Positions 19,201 through 26,820 of a stretch of DNA of 64,000 nt are shown piece by piece. The stretch's first letter is position 1. Each line of letters starts with the position of its first letter. This DNA is from Gammaproteobacteria bacterium (lineage in GTDB: Bacteria > Pseudomonadota > Gammaproteobacteria > JABDBA01). Below the pieces are notes generated by a model. The model worked only from the letters and a program-made list of their open reading frames with translations, was not told where the DNA came from and ran no database searches. The translations under genes were made by a program, and so were the position numbers. The stretch lies in assembly GCA_013288885.1 (NCBI GenBank), contig JABDBA010000001.1, positions 593,840-657,839 of the forward strand, written 5' to 3'.

Positions 19201-20628
19201 ATTAAATTGACTGAGCGCATTTTTCACCGTAGCTTCTAAATCTTGCGGGTAATATTTTTTACCATAGATGACAATAAGCTCTTTAAGCCGACCTGTAAGG
19301 TATATTTCATTATTTTTTACAAACCCTAAATCGCCTGTTCGAAAGTAGCATTTTTTAGAATTAGTTAAAGTAGCATAAAATGCCGATTTTGTTTCCTCAA
19401 GTCGCTGCCAGTAACCACTGGCTAATGATTTACCGGTTATCCAAAGTTCACCTATTTTGTTTTTGTTAACAGGTACCCGTGTATCAGGGTCTACAACAGT
19501 TATTTGCAACCCATTTAGCAAACGCCCACTGCTTACAAATATTTGTTGGGTGGTTTCTTCTCTTGCGGTAATAACTTCATTGTTTTTTAAAGCTTCTGCG
19601 TTTAAGCTTAAAGCTATAGGTTTCTTTTTATTGCGGTTAACAGCAACAGTTCCGGTTACTTCTGACATGCCATATGCCGGACAAAAATATTTTAACTTAA
19701 AACCATAAGCACTTAATTTTTTACTAAAATCATCTAAGGTTTGTTGCCGAACAATTTCGCCGCCATTAATAGCTACTTTCCAACTTTGTAAATTGAGTCC
19801 TATTAATTCGATGGAATTAATCTCTCGTACACACAAATCATAACCAAAATTTGGACAGCCACTGTGGGTGACTCGATATTTTGCAATTGCTTCAAGCCAA
19901 GACGCGGGTCGTCGAATAAATCTTTCAACCGGCATTAAAATAGCGAGTGATCCATGATAAAGCGGTGTTAATTGGCCGCAAACTAATCCGTATACATGTG
20001 AATGCGGTGCCCAGGTTAAACTGATACTACTTTTTTTATAGTTCCAGGCTTTTGCATTCTCGACTAAGCTATGGGTCAAGCTTCCATGTCGAATAATAGT
20101 ACCTTTGGGGGCAGAAGTTGAACCAGAGGTATATTGTAAATAGGCGATAGTATCGTCTTGAATAAGCGGCAATTGATACATTATGGACAATTCATCATTT
20201 AAGTCACGCGTATCCAAAATAAGTATAGGCTTATTATTTAACGTTAAATGGTTTTGTGCAGTTAAAATACAGTGAATTTCAGCATCATCTGCTATTGCAT
20301 TTAGTATTGGTAATGATTTTTTAAAATTATCATCATTAGAATAGATAACTGGCACGGCAATAGCGCCAGCATATAAGCAACCCATAAAAGCACAAATAAA
20401 ATCCAAACCCATGGGGTAGAGCAGCAATACGCGTTGCGCAAATAAATCTTTACTCTGCAAATAAACTGCAATGGCGCGCGCTCTTTTGTCTAATTCACCA
20501 TAAGTAATAGAAAGAGGTTCTTGTTGGTCATCGTTTAAAAAAAGATAAGCAGATTGGTGGGGTCGGCGTTTAGCTCTATCTTGTAAGACTAAAACTAAGT
20601 TTTTATATTTCTTGTTTAAGATAAACAT
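10246..20628 (-). CDS. large trans-AT polyketide synthase: FAAL-ACP-KS-ACP-KS-ACP-KS-KR-ACP
   Basis: The 3460-residue protein starts with a fatty acyl-AMP ligase-type domain (about 1-590; YTSGSTSAPKG, then GMSEVTG and YFRTGDLG) that adenylates a carboxylic acid and loads it on ACP1 (serine in YGFDSI near 628). KS1 (about 690-1120), KS2 (about 1400-1840) and KS3 (about 2165-2590) each have the Cys-His-His triad. ACP2 has GLES instead of GxDS (near 1335); ACP3 is near 2080. A ketoreductase with its structural half lies between KS3 and ACP4 (TGGLGALG near 3047, later SSIA and YAMAN); the D in its TTD motif suggests a B-type KR. ACP4 is near 3363, and a charged helical tail may dock to the next subunit. 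No AT or ER domain is present. GGAAG precedes the ATG. KS1 and KS2 with their linkers are closely similar, as after module duplication. Confidence 0.93.
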   Translation of the reverse strand: MFILNKKYKNLVLVLQDRAKRRPHQSAYLFLNDDQQEPLSITYGELDKRARAIAVYLQSKDLFAQRVLLLYPMGLDFICAFMGCLYAGAIAVPVIYSNDDNFKKSLPILNAIADDAEIHCILTAQNHLTLNNKPILILDTRDLNDELSIMYQLPLIQDDTIAYLQYTSGSTSAPKGTIIRHGSLTHSLVENAKAWNYKKSSISLTWAPHSHVYGLVCGQLTPLYHGSLAILMPVERFIRRPASWLEAIAKYRVTHSGCPNFGYDLCVREINSIELIGLNLQSWKVAINGGEIVRQQTLDDFSKKLSAYGFKLKYFCPAYGMSEVTGTVAVNRNKKKPIALSLNAEALKNNEVITAREETTQQIFVSSGRLLNGLQITVVDPDTRVPVNKNKIGELWITGKSLASGYWQRLEETKSAFYATLTNSKKCYFRTGDLGFVKNNEIYLTGRLKELIVIYGKKYYPQDLEATVKNALSQFNLDKPCACFTLSNNKNEELVFIQEIKDDISNSSQNEIIKSIRAAISEHHGIDLHGVILIKPGAIPKTTSGKLQRSLCKTLFIEEKLEIVRKHFKTNQTIEEPHPHPDNEIKVTTEIDLQQFEKDFINLVASILNVDANEIDLSDSVNEYGFDSITITNLMVLINREYQVNLTPANLFEYTTLDGLYNYLISQKFTNVVRIEPAKTNEFIAIPTNDNDIAIIGMNGLFPGAADLDTFWNNLISGKEVITEIPQDRWDWKACYGDPLLENDKTKDIWGGFIDGVGEFDANFFNISPREAELIDPQQRLFLQTTYKTIEDAGYSTKTLANFKTGVFVGMFTYDYIELLQKKGITDVYMMTGITSTILANRVSYTLDLHGPSTTVDTACSSSFVAIHQAVQAINNGDCDIALAGAVNTIFTPHLHASKAGILSEDGKCKTFDKAANGYVRGEGIVAILLKQLNKAQADGDHIYAVIKGTAVNHGGQVSSITVPNPNAQADVIISACQRAQVPIDTISYIETHGTGTSIGDPIEINGLKNAFHTLSAEQTSKPLNNNYCGLGAIKTNIGHLEAAAGIAGLVKTVLSMQQGQIPGNLNFTELNPYIDLDKTPFYLVNKTQPWDRLKTAAGAEIPRRAGISSFGFGGTNAHIIVEEYRDHLNENPINSNESTSYLITLSAKTDGALKQRINDLSEWLMKKTDPPDLAAISYTLNLGRNHFDKRCALIVKSITELQETLIRIQQNQFPENYIVNDGLAQTNNRLSSSKEFSLARLYVTGSNIEWESLKLPKRRVSLPGYPFAKDYYWVPNLNQPVNSTSIKVELTEPNFRQEKLEIIKQDLVQLVAQLLKKETYAINLTASFSEQGLESIVQKELAAQLANRYGIELAPIVFFTHTNITALSKYLLEAFPIVFSSFRYETQKINYIKPIKSTFNHEPIAIIGMQGYFPQSKDLTEFWAHLLASHDLVTEIPIERWDWREYYGDAKQNPTKTNSKWGGFIDGADTFDAAFFNISAREANLMDPQHRLFLEIVWKTIEDAGYDPFSLSAQEVGIFAGIEFQEYQTLIQKQNKIFHGHISTGNSHALLTNRVSYFLNLNGPSESIDTACSSALVAIHRAVNALHNGECNIAIAGGVSLILDPQTFVVTSQLGALSPDGRCKTFDKTANGYVKGEGVATIMLKPLNMALNDGDHIYGVIKGSAVNHGGKAQSLTAPNTTAQSELLVKAYKQTNIDINTVSYIETHGTGTELGDPIEIEGIKQAFNILVSQQGTPSKQKAFCGLGTVKTNIGHLEPASGIAGVIKVLLAMQHETIPGNLHLKELNPYIDLSNSPFYIVEKTRGWPRLKDGAGTEIPRRAGVSSFGFGGTNAHMVIEEYPQIKNSSTSALLKPYYLITLSAKQEASLIQKFKDLHVWLKMNLVTTNLADLSFTLNAGRSHFNTRCAIVVTSLEDLLQTLELLMENQLPNNCLRNTTSTNNCNGPLFNEIYKSTIDAIKNYEALPPEIYRDKLLLLADLYINNFQIDWGILHAGERKLRLAGLPSYPFIKQRYWFDADIQTAKSEITTTNPIVISQNATQPIDLSNLTINYLQQIFAEKLQLQSHQISADATYEEYGIDSLIGLEITERLEKDFGSLSKTLLYERSKIADLALFFQQSHKPTLLKLVGNQNNDLGEPREELNANCSVSQETFTPSQPDKSAKTNESNDIAIIGLSGTYPLAKDIDELWTNLVQGRDCISEVPIERWNYKDYPVLLGEETKYFKYGGFIPDIDKFDPLLFKISPADAATIDPQERLFLQSVWTTFEDAGYTRESLQRLTNGKVGVFAGVTYNFYPLFIADEWAKGNRIPLDIQMFSIANRVSYFFNLNGPSYPVDTACSSSLAAIHLACESILRGECIMAIAGGVNLSLHPCKYHMLGSLSFMSDQGRCSSFAAGGQGYVPSEGVGTVLLKPLSLAIKDNDRIYGVIKSSTMNHGGKTSGYTIPNPNAQAAVIKAALEKANIDPRSISYIEAHGTGTALGDPIEIRGLQEAFEHYTKDKQFCAIGSVKSNIGHLESAAGISQLTKVLLQMQHKKLVASIHAEELNPFIDFKQSPFFVQRELSDWSPIPGFPRRAGVSSFGAGGTNIHIIIEEYIADVRNNNDAQSKQIPFILLISAQNADRLQDYVQQIYAFLLSEGKKQNTEDDLKNWLSNICYTSQVGRENMPTRLAILATTYNDLIDKLNSYLTNPANAINQVWVSSPVQNNKAALQPQHNLAEFIEQAEYEKITPLWTNGAKVNWELLYTPYKPKRVFLTTYPFAKRRCWVPSSTAQNQQQQAIDKSPTPPVIQHEEKKQDTNYEIPNDINDWLYCTRWEQKSTDNTSISNIETERWLIFSDKELGGLLQDTPGKSSCIYCFAGEKFEQLKENVFYINPSSSSDYHQLFASIFTIYNKDLKGIIYLANFAEDRQQMIEQTDLYSNNQQAENSLQLFSLLQGLIKQNWQNKLKFCLVTRSSQPVVENDPIQIWQHHLWSLMRIFSVEHADYKILLLDLDSKKRLREEASAITQELLNLEPGENYLAFREKSRYVIRLASHLEETTHIKTTSWRAPETALITGGLGALGAEVAQWLVKQGTKFLLLTGSTPLPERSEWSKTHETSLQEKLTNMISLEKLGAQVKYATVDVCDKIKMQSIIEQTEQSWGKSIKGLFHLAGITTDSIPIAKMTKELLQKVLSVKVQGTLVLHEIFKKADLDCFVLFSSIAAMPYFGMSGLSAYAMANEFLNGFAAYRRQLGLPATSINWTAWADKGMSFRYNHSAFLDAVGMSTIAIPKGMEILEFLLNNKHSTTVTVFKMLWQKFFKVNSDTRKLPLFANFAAQHTINNQAAQLNIDLDPEQITTNVASALAEILGLEITEMDTNSTYQDYGLDSINGINFVSRLSDFYPDIVSPMDLFRYTTINQLVGFIIQSCQPTTPALTQKSAANNGDILSTLSEDEFLEKMTHLNDEQINKLLEEELMQVDELSR

Positions 20629-20800
20629 ATGAAGCTTCCATTCATTATATATTGAGCGATTATACTATAATTTGATCGAAGAAATGCGCATATTTATTTT
20701 CAGAAAAAATCATTTACATCAATATTAAAGTGTGTCACCATAATAATCATTAGTACAAGTTACAGGAAGTCGCTCTATTAACTAAGGCAAGGATGAATTT
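20629..20800. promoter_or_regulatory. divergent promoter region between the PKS and the MIO-enzyme genes
   Basis: This AT-rich gap of 172 bases separates the minus-strand PKS genes from the plus-strand lyase, methyltransferase and transacylase genes. On the minus strand a perfect TATAAT (plus-strand 20659-20664) lies about 30 bases before the PKS start; no convincing -35 accompanies it, which would fit a promoter that needs an activator. The plus-strand start at 20801 has AAGGA 7-8 bases upstream. Shared control of both arms is likely from the layout. Confidence 0.45.
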
Positions 20801-22436
20801 ATGATTGATGCTGTAGTGGATAAAACTAAGCACAGCTTTAACATTACTGATAATCAACAAATAACAATTGGCGCGAATAGCAGATTAACGCTAGTTAACT
20901 CTAAATGTCTTGCCAACAATAATATACCTGTCAAATTAAGTAAAGATTCATATGCGGTGATGAATCAATCGCATCAATTCTTAAAATCGTATATTGATCG
21001 GCGCGTACCTGTTTACGGCATTAACACGCATTTTGGTGATCAAGTTAATTTGTTAGAGCCACATCTTAAATCCGACGAACAATCTTATTATCAGGCTATC
21101 CAAGCGCGGCAAGAAAATCTTATTCGCTCACACGCGTGCGGATTAGGAAAAATAATACCACCTGAAATAATTAAAGTAACAATGATGTTGCGTGCACATT
21201 GTTTATCACAGGGATATTCAGGAGTTGCACCCGACCATATAGAAAAGATTTTAAATTTCTTAAATGCAGGTATAGTGCCAATTGTGCGTTGTTATGGTTC
21301 GATAGGTGCAAGTGGAGATTTAATTCCACTGGCAATGATTGCAGCCGCTGTAGTGGGTGAAGATGTAGAAGTATTATATCAAGATAAAATAATGCGTGCT
21401 CCACAAGCCATTGCGATGGCAGGATTAAAACCATTTAAACTGCAAATGCGCGATGGTTTATCGATGATTAATGGCACTTCTTTTATGACGGCAATAGCGA
21501 GTGTTGCACTCTATGATCTGAAACGCTTATTTCTGCAGATGATCAGCGCTATTGCAATGACGCTAGAATCTATGATGATTATTAGTAGTGGCTATCACCC
21601 ATTGGTTCATCAAGTGAAACATCATGTGGGCCAAATGCGAGTCAATGAGATTATTTTGAGTTTTTGGGAGAACAGCCAATTATTATTTAACTTAGATGAA
21701 TTGCGTATAGCTAATGCCGATCAACATTCGGCAACCGGGAATAGTAATTCTGAATTAAGACCTGTGCAAGATTATTATTCGTTACGTGCAATATCGCAAG
21801 GGTTTGGGCCCTTTTATGAAAATCTAGATCGTGCAACGGTTTGGGTAGAGAACGAGATGAATTCTGTCAATGATAATCCTATTATCGATGCGGTTGGTAA
21901 ACAAATTCATCAAGGTGCAAATTTTATGGGTTATTATATCACTGATGCTTGTGATATTTTAAAAAATGAATATTGCGCAGGCATCCACTTGGTTACATGC
22001 GTTGCTCGCAAACATGGTGCATCCGCGCAAAAATAATAATTTACCGACAAATCTTATTCAGGACCCTGGCAAATATAATGGCTTCCGTCCGATTCAATTA
22101 CTTGCAGCTGCGTTAGCAGTTCAAAATCGAAAATTAGCACAATCACAACAAGCATTTATGCTGCCGACTGAGGGCGATAATCAAGATGTAAATAGTTTGG
22201 GCACACATGCGGCATTAGATTTTCAAGAAGCAGTAGCGAATTTGGAAAGATTAACGGCCATTTTGATGTTGGCATCAACCCAAGCACTAGAGTTTCGTGG
22301 CATCGAGAAAGCAAGCCCTAAAGCACAAGCTATTTATCAAACAGTGAGGGGATCTTCACCCACGCTAGCAGCTTGTCGTCCGATGACCGAAGAAATGAAC
22401 GCTGTTGTAGGTTTGTTGCAAGCAGAAAAAATTTGA
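20801..22436 (+). pseudogene. MIO-dependent aromatic amino acid ammonia-lyase/aminomutase, frameshifted
   Basis: Joined, the two frames give about 544 residues, full length for the HAL/PAL/aminomutase family. The catalytic tyrosine loop (YGINTHFG), RSHACGLG, the ASG triad in GSIGASGDLIPL that cyclises to the MIO cofactor, and NQDVNSLG (after the shift) are all present. The family deaminates His, Phe or Tyr, or moves the amino group to give beta-amino acids. NQDVNSLG is like phenylalanine lyases and aminomutases, while SH in RSHACG is HAL/aminomutase-like, so substrate is unsure. The first frame stops at 22036; the second becomes correct from about 21962. Removing one A from the A6 run at 21961-21966 restores DILKMNIAQASTW and the family pattern. 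It could be a true mutation, a sequencing error, or be rescued by slippage. AAGGA precedes the start. Confidence 0.85.
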
Positions 22437-22457
22437 CATTGTTTTAAGGGGATTCTT

Positions 22458-23234
22458 ATGGGGCGTATGCATTTATTTGAGTTTGAAGATCAATCGTGGT
22501 GTCCTCATTTTATAAGAGAGGCCACGACAGATTTTTTATTTACGTTGTATGGTTTGATGGGAATGTACGAATCAGCTTTCGAAAAGATTGTTGAGGTATT
22601 AAATAAAACAAAATTTAATACTATAATTGATTGTTGTTCAGGTAGTGGTGGAGCGGTTCAATATTTGCGTGAGTATCTAGATAAAATAGATAACAAGTCA
22701 ACTACTATAACATTAACTGATAAATTTCCAAATATTAAATCATTTAGAGAATTAGAGGCTTCTTATCCAAATGGAATAATTGCTCACGAAGAATCACTTG
22801 ATGCAACTCAATTGCCGAAAAAGATGAAAGGCATGAGAACTTTTTTTTCTTCATTTCATCATTTTAGGCCTGAAATGGCTGTAAAAATATTACAAAATGC
22901 AGTTAATGCTGATGCACCTATAGGAATTTTCGAGTGTACAAGGCGTCATCCCCTCGAATTTCTGACAGTTTTGTTTAATCCTATTGTAACATTGTTAGTA
23001 TTGCCTTTTTCTAAAAAACTAAATTGGTCGAAATTTTTATTTACTTATCTTATCCCAATTACACCATTTACAACAATGTGGGACTATTTTGCGTCGAATA
23101 TGAGGACTTATTCGCCAAAGGAATTAAACGAATTAATATCTAATTTAGATGCTCCAAATTATCAATGGGAGATTGGCAAAATAAAATCAAAGAGGGGCAA
23201 CTGTATTGTAACTTATTTAATTGGTTATAAGTGA
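22458..23234 (+). CDS. class I SAM-dependent methyltransferase-like protein
   Basis: The protein has 258 residues. The glycine-rich SAM-binding motif I appears as IIDCCSGSGG near residue 55, followed by an acidic end of strand 2 (TLTDKFP) and FFSSFHHF in the motif IV position. A hydrophobic stretch near 175-200 may contact a lipid-like substrate. It sits between the MIO enzyme and the transacylase on the same strand (21 and 15 bases apart), so all three likely form one operon. O- or C-methylation of the polyketide or its starter is the natural guess; the sequence does not show which. AAGGGG precedes the ATG. A few relatives of such proteins are uncharacterised, so the substrate is open. Confidence 0.75.
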   Translation: MGRMHLFEFEDQSWCPHFIREATTDFLFTLYGLMGMYESAFEKIVEVLNKTKFNTIIDCCSGSGGAVQYLREYLDKIDNKSTTITLTDKFPNIKSFRELEASYPNGIIAHEESLDATQLPKKMKGMRTFFSSFHHFRPEMAVKILQNAVNADAPIGIFECTRRHPLEFLTVLFNPIVTLLVLPFSKKLNWSKFLFTYLIPITPFTTMWDYFASNMRTYSPKELNELISNLDAPNYQWEIGKIKSKRGNCIVTYLIGYK

Positions 23235-23249
23235 TTTTGAGTGCTGACT

Positions 23250-24098
23250 ATGCTTGGATATTTATTTCCTGGACAAGGTTCACAAATATGCGGAATGGGT
23301 AATACTCTGTTTGATGAATTTGCTGAAATTAGTGCTCAAGCGGATGAGATCTTAGGTTACTCCATAAAGAACTTGTGTTTACACGATCCATTACAACAAT
23401 TAAACCAAACTGAATACACACAGCCAGCTTTGTATATAGTTAATGCCATCACTTATTTTAAAAAACTAAAAGATACTCGTTTAAAGCCAGATTATGTTGC
23501 TGGCCACAGTCTGGGTGAATATAATGCATTACTAGCAGCGGAAGTTTTTGATTTTCAAACCGGTTTGCAACTGGTAAAAAAACGCGGTGAACTTATGAGC
23601 CAAGCTACGAATGGGGCTATGGCTGCTATCGTGGGTTTAACCAGCATGGAAATTAAACAATTGTTAGAAGATAATCATTTAACTGATATTACTATTGCTA
23701 ATTACAATTCATATAAGCAATCGGTAATTTCGGGTATAAAAAACGATATCGATCAATCACGTCAAATATTTGAAAAAATAAAAGAAGTCTCTTTTATCTC
23801 ACTTAAAGCCAGTGGCGCTTTTCACTCACCTTATATGCTATCGGCACAACAGGAATTTGCTGAATTTTTAAAGGAATTTGAATTTTCTGTTCCAACAATC
23901 CCGGTACTAGCCAATATTGATGCTGATTTTTATCATCCTGCCGCCATGCGATCAAACATGAGTCAGCAAATCACACATTCTGTACGATGGATTGATACTG
24001 TTGAATATTTGCTCAGCCAAAGTAATGTAGTATTTGAAGAAATAGGGCCGGGGAATGTATTAACTGGGATTATCCGTCGAATAAAAAATGGTCAATAG
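23250..24098 (+). CDS. stand-alone malonyl-CoA:ACP transacylase (trans-acting AT)
   Basis: This FabD-like protein of 282 residues has LFPGQGSQ at the N-terminus, the nucleophile in GHSLGEY near residue 88, the substrate arginine in KKRGELM, and GAFHSPYM with the catalytic histidine. The phenylalanine beside that histidine fits malonyl rather than methylmalonyl specificity. Because the PKS proteins lack any AT domain, it is the obvious supplier of malonyl groups in trans. The frame opens at a GTG (23241), but ATG at 23250 gives the usual FabD start and is preceded by TGAG. It is the last gene of the three-gene plus-strand set. It could also feed fatty acid synthesis, but its place argues for the PKS. 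Confidence 0.9.
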   Translation: MLGYLFPGQGSQICGMGNTLFDEFAEISAQADEILGYSIKNLCLHDPLQQLNQTEYTQPALYIVNAITYFKKLKDTRLKPDYVAGHSLGEYNALLAAEVFDFQTGLQLVKKRGELMSQATNGAMAAIVGLTSMEIKQLLEDNHLTDITIANYNSYKQSVISGIKNDIDQSRQIFEKIKEVSFISLKASGAFHSPYMLSAQQEFAEFLKEFEFSVPTIPVLANIDADFYHPAAMRSNMSQQITHSVRWIDTVEYLLSQSNVVFEEIGPGNVLTGIIRRIKNGQ

Positions 24099-24173
24099 TC
24101 TTACTTGTCTCTTTTGGTCATTCCATTTACGCATTATACTGGCGAAGTTTCAGTCTATTTGCTACATTTAAGT

Positions 24174-24179
24174 TATAAT
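24174..24179 (+). promoter_or_regulatory. possible -10 element of the GGDEF/EAL gene
   Basis: A perfect TATAAT lies 33 bases before the ATG at 24212. The -35 region is poor, so this is only a candidate. Confidence 0.3.
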
Positions 24180-24211
24180 CATAACAAATAAGACTGAGGG
24201 ATTAGGAACGC

Positions 24212-26317
24212 ATGGGTAATAAAATCAAATCGGATAAATTTGCCGAAGCTATTCCTCTGAGTGCTAGTGAACTAGCAGAAATTGATCAGAAGGTGACTTT
24301 GGAACTCAATAATTCCCAAATCCAAATGATCCGGGTGGGTAGTATTGCAAATACCATTTCTGTTATCTTTACCATCTACATGTTATATGGCCATACAAAA
24401 TTATCTTTATTATTAAGTTGGTTTGTAGCTGTTGCTGTAATGAATATAATTAATATTAGTTTTTCGCTCTATTACAAGCATTGTAATGTTGCTGCTGATG
24501 ACCTTAAACCTTGGCGTAATGTCTACCATGTAATTATGGTATTACTATGTTTAACGTTTGGTTGTGGGGCTATTTTATATACATCAAATGACACTCATCT
24601 TCAAATATTTATACTTGCTTTTTTATTGTTTTCGTTAGTAGCTTTTGGATTTGGTACAATTACCGATTTTATTGCATCCGCTATTTGCATAGTTTGTTTA
24701 TTAATCCCATACCTCAGCTTTCATATATATGTAGGAATTCAATCGATACAAACTACTGGTGGCGACGCTAACCTGGATGTGGGGATTAGCGGGGCATTAT
24801 TTCTTTTAGGTATTTTTATGTTAGTTACATCTTACATTGGTTATGTACTAATTAAAAAATCATTCAGGCTCAGCTTCATCAACGTCGCCCTCAGCAAAAA
24901 ACTCGAAAGCGCTAATAAATTTCTTGAAATCCGCGTGCAAGAGCGTACAGCTGAGTTGCAAGAGTCTTTAAAGAAAGTGACTTATCAGGCTACGCATGAT
25001 TTGTTGACGGAGCTGCCGAATCGACGTTTATTGTTTGAATATATGAAGATGGCGGTTAAAACGGCTAATCAAAATAAAAGCATGTTTGCAGTGGCGTTTT
25101 TCTCGTTAAATGAAATTGAAAAAATTAATGATGCACTGGGTCATCAAGCGGGTGAGCAAGTGATCCAGACGATCGCGCAACGTTTTAAAGCATTTTGCGA
25201 AAGTACAACGAGTGATAATCCAAAAGATGTGCATTATACCGTGACGCTTTCTCGTCGCGATGAGTTTGTCATTTTGTTGGAGCCTATTGCGCAGTTAGAC
25301 GAGGTGGAAGCTAAAGCAGAGCTTTTATTTTCGGTGCTCGATGAATCGGTGAATACGCAAAATCAAGCATTAAAATTAACAGCAAGTGTGGGCGTGAGTG
25401 TTTATCCTAATCATGGCACAGAAATCAGAACTTTATTTATGAACGCCGATGCGGCTAGATTAAGCAAAAAAATCGGCGGTAATACCTTGAGTGTTTATAA
25501 AGCAGAAGTGAATGCAGATCTGTATAAGCAATTAGAACTGGAATGCGATTTACATACTGCGGTAAAAAACAATGAATTTATTTTGCAGTACCAACCCTTT
25601 GTTGATTTAAAAACCGGCCAAATTTGTGGCATGGAAGCATTGGTGCGTTGGATACATCCCACCCTTGGGTTCATTCCACCGCTTGAGTTTATTCAATTGG
25701 CAGAATCGAATGGCGTTATTATTCCATTGGGCGAGTGGGTATTACGTACAGCGTGTATGCAAACCAAAGTTTGGCATGATCAAGGGTTTACTACGTTAAA
25801 AGTTTCAGTCAATTTATCATCACGCCAGTTGCGGCAAAAAAATATTGTCGGTGTTATTAGTGGCATATTACAAGAAACGGGTCTTGGGGCTGAATTCGTC
25901 GAGTTAGAATTGACTGAATCAGAAGCATTTAAAGACGATGTAATTCCTTATTTACAACAATTAATAGCGATGGGATTAGGGTTATCGATTGATGACTTTG
26001 GTACAGGTTATTCTGGTTTAACGAATCTTAAGTTATTGACTATTAGCAAATTAAAAATTGATAAGTCCTTTATCGATGACGTAGAAACGAGTAGTGATTG
26101 CCAAGCGATTGTGCAAAACACGATTACTCTAGCAAAAAGCTTGGATATAACCGTGTTAGCAGAAGGTGTTGAGCATAAAGAGCAACTGCAATTTTTACGC
26201 AAGAGCGGTTGCGATATGATCCAAGGGTATTATTTTAGTCGTCCGGTAAATGTCGATGTGTTCACCGATTTATTAACGAACCACAAAAGTTTGACTCCGA
26301 GTGATTTAGAAGGTTAA
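24212..26317 (+). CDS. membrane GGDEF/EAL protein, probable c-di-GMP phosphodiesterase
   Basis: The 701-residue protein begins with about six hydrophobic segments (about 45-220), a membrane sensor region, then a short coiled coil (about 225-265), a GGDEF domain (about 270-435) and an EAL domain (about 445-690). The GGDEF signature is changed to SRRDEF, so cyclase activity is unlikely; such domains often bind GTP or are only structural. The EAL domain keeps MEALVRW, the ELTESE metal ligand and DDFGTGYSGL, so hydrolysis of c-di-GMP is likely. AGGAACGC precedes the start. It stands alone and converges on ppiB with five bases between the stop codons. Confidence 0.9.
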   Translation: MGNKIKSDKFAEAIPLSASELAEIDQKVTLELNNSQIQMIRVGSIANTISVIFTIYMLYGHTKLSLLLSWFVAVAVMNIINISFSLYYKHCNVAADDLKPWRNVYHVIMVLLCLTFGCGAILYTSNDTHLQIFILAFLLFSLVAFGFGTITDFIASAICIVCLLIPYLSFHIYVGIQSIQTTGGDANLDVGISGALFLLGIFMLVTSYIGYVLIKKSFRLSFINVALSKKLESANKFLEIRVQERTAELQESLKKVTYQATHDLLTELPNRRLLFEYMKMAVKTANQNKSMFAVAFFSLNEIEKINDALGHQAGEQVIQTIAQRFKAFCESTTSDNPKDVHYTVTLSRRDEFVILLEPIAQLDEVEAKAELLFSVLDESVNTQNQALKLTASVGVSVYPNHGTEIRTLFMNADAARLSKKIGGNTLSVYKAEVNADLYKQLELECDLHTAVKNNEFILQYQPFVDLKTGQICGMEALVRWIHPTLGFIPPLEFIQLAESNGVIIPLGEWVLRTACMQTKVWHDQGFTTLKVSVNLSSRQLRQKNIVGVISGILQETGLGAEFVELELTESEAFKDDVIPYLQQLIAMGLGLSIDDFGTGYSGLTNLKLLTISKLKIDKSFIDDVETSSDCQAIVQNTITLAKSLDITVLAEGVEHKEQLQFLRKSGCDMIQGYYFSRPVNVDVFTDLLTNHKSLTPSDLEG

Positions 26318-26322
26318 AACTT

Positions 26323-26820
26323 TTACTTCTCACCCACAATCACTTTTTCAATCACCACAGTATTAACCGGCACATCGCCATGCCCTGCGTGGGTAGCTGT
26401 GGGGACCGCTTTAATTTTATCGACGACATCCATCCCTTCGATCACTTTGCCGAATACGCAGTAGCCCCAGCCGTTAGCAGATTTCGCACTGAAGTTTAAG
26501 AAATCATTGTCGGCCACATTAATAAAAAATTGTGCGCTGGCAGAATGGGGGTCAGAGGTGCGTGCCATGGCAATAGTGCCGCGTTTATTTTTTTGACCTT
26601 TATCAGCTTCGTTTTCAATGGTAGCGCGCGTTTGCTTTTGTTCCATCTTGGCATCAAAACCGCCACCTTGGATCATAAAGCCGTTGATAACACGGTGAAA
26701 TATCGTACCTTCATAAAATCCTTCTTTAGCATAGGTTAAAAAATTCTGCGCAGTTTTTGGGGTGTGTTCAGTATCTAATTCGATTTTGATATCACCATGG
26801 GTGGTTTGTAAAGTAATCAT
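26323..26820 (-). CDS. ppiB: cyclophilin-type peptidyl-prolyl cis-trans isomerase
   Basis: The 165-residue protein carries the cyclophilin core: [13 protein letters not shown] with the catalytic arginine, [17 protein letters not shown], and the C-terminal [15 protein letters not shown]. It lacks a signal peptide, so it is the cytoplasmic form (PpiB). I chose the ATG at 26820, which has GGAG eight bases upstream and gives the usual [11 protein letters not shown] start; the frame itself opens at 26847. The start overlaps the stop of the halogenase-like gene as ATGA, so the two are translationally coupled, which is unusual for this housekeeping gene. Confidence 0.94.
   Translation of the reverse strand: MITLQTTHGDIKIELDTEHTPKTAQNFLTYAKEGFYEGTIFHRVINGFMIQGGGFDAKMEQKQTRATIENEADKGQKNKRGTIAMARTSDPHSASAQFFINVADNDFLNFSAKSANGWGYCVFGKVIEGMDVVDKIKAVPTATHAGHGDVPVNTVVIEKVIVGEK

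Noticed and set aside
6294-20628. Search for acyltransferase or enoylreductase domains inside the PKS proteins
   Set aside because: No GHSxG-type AT sequence or ER cofactor motif was seen between KS and ACP domains; the region after KS3 is the structural half of the KR.
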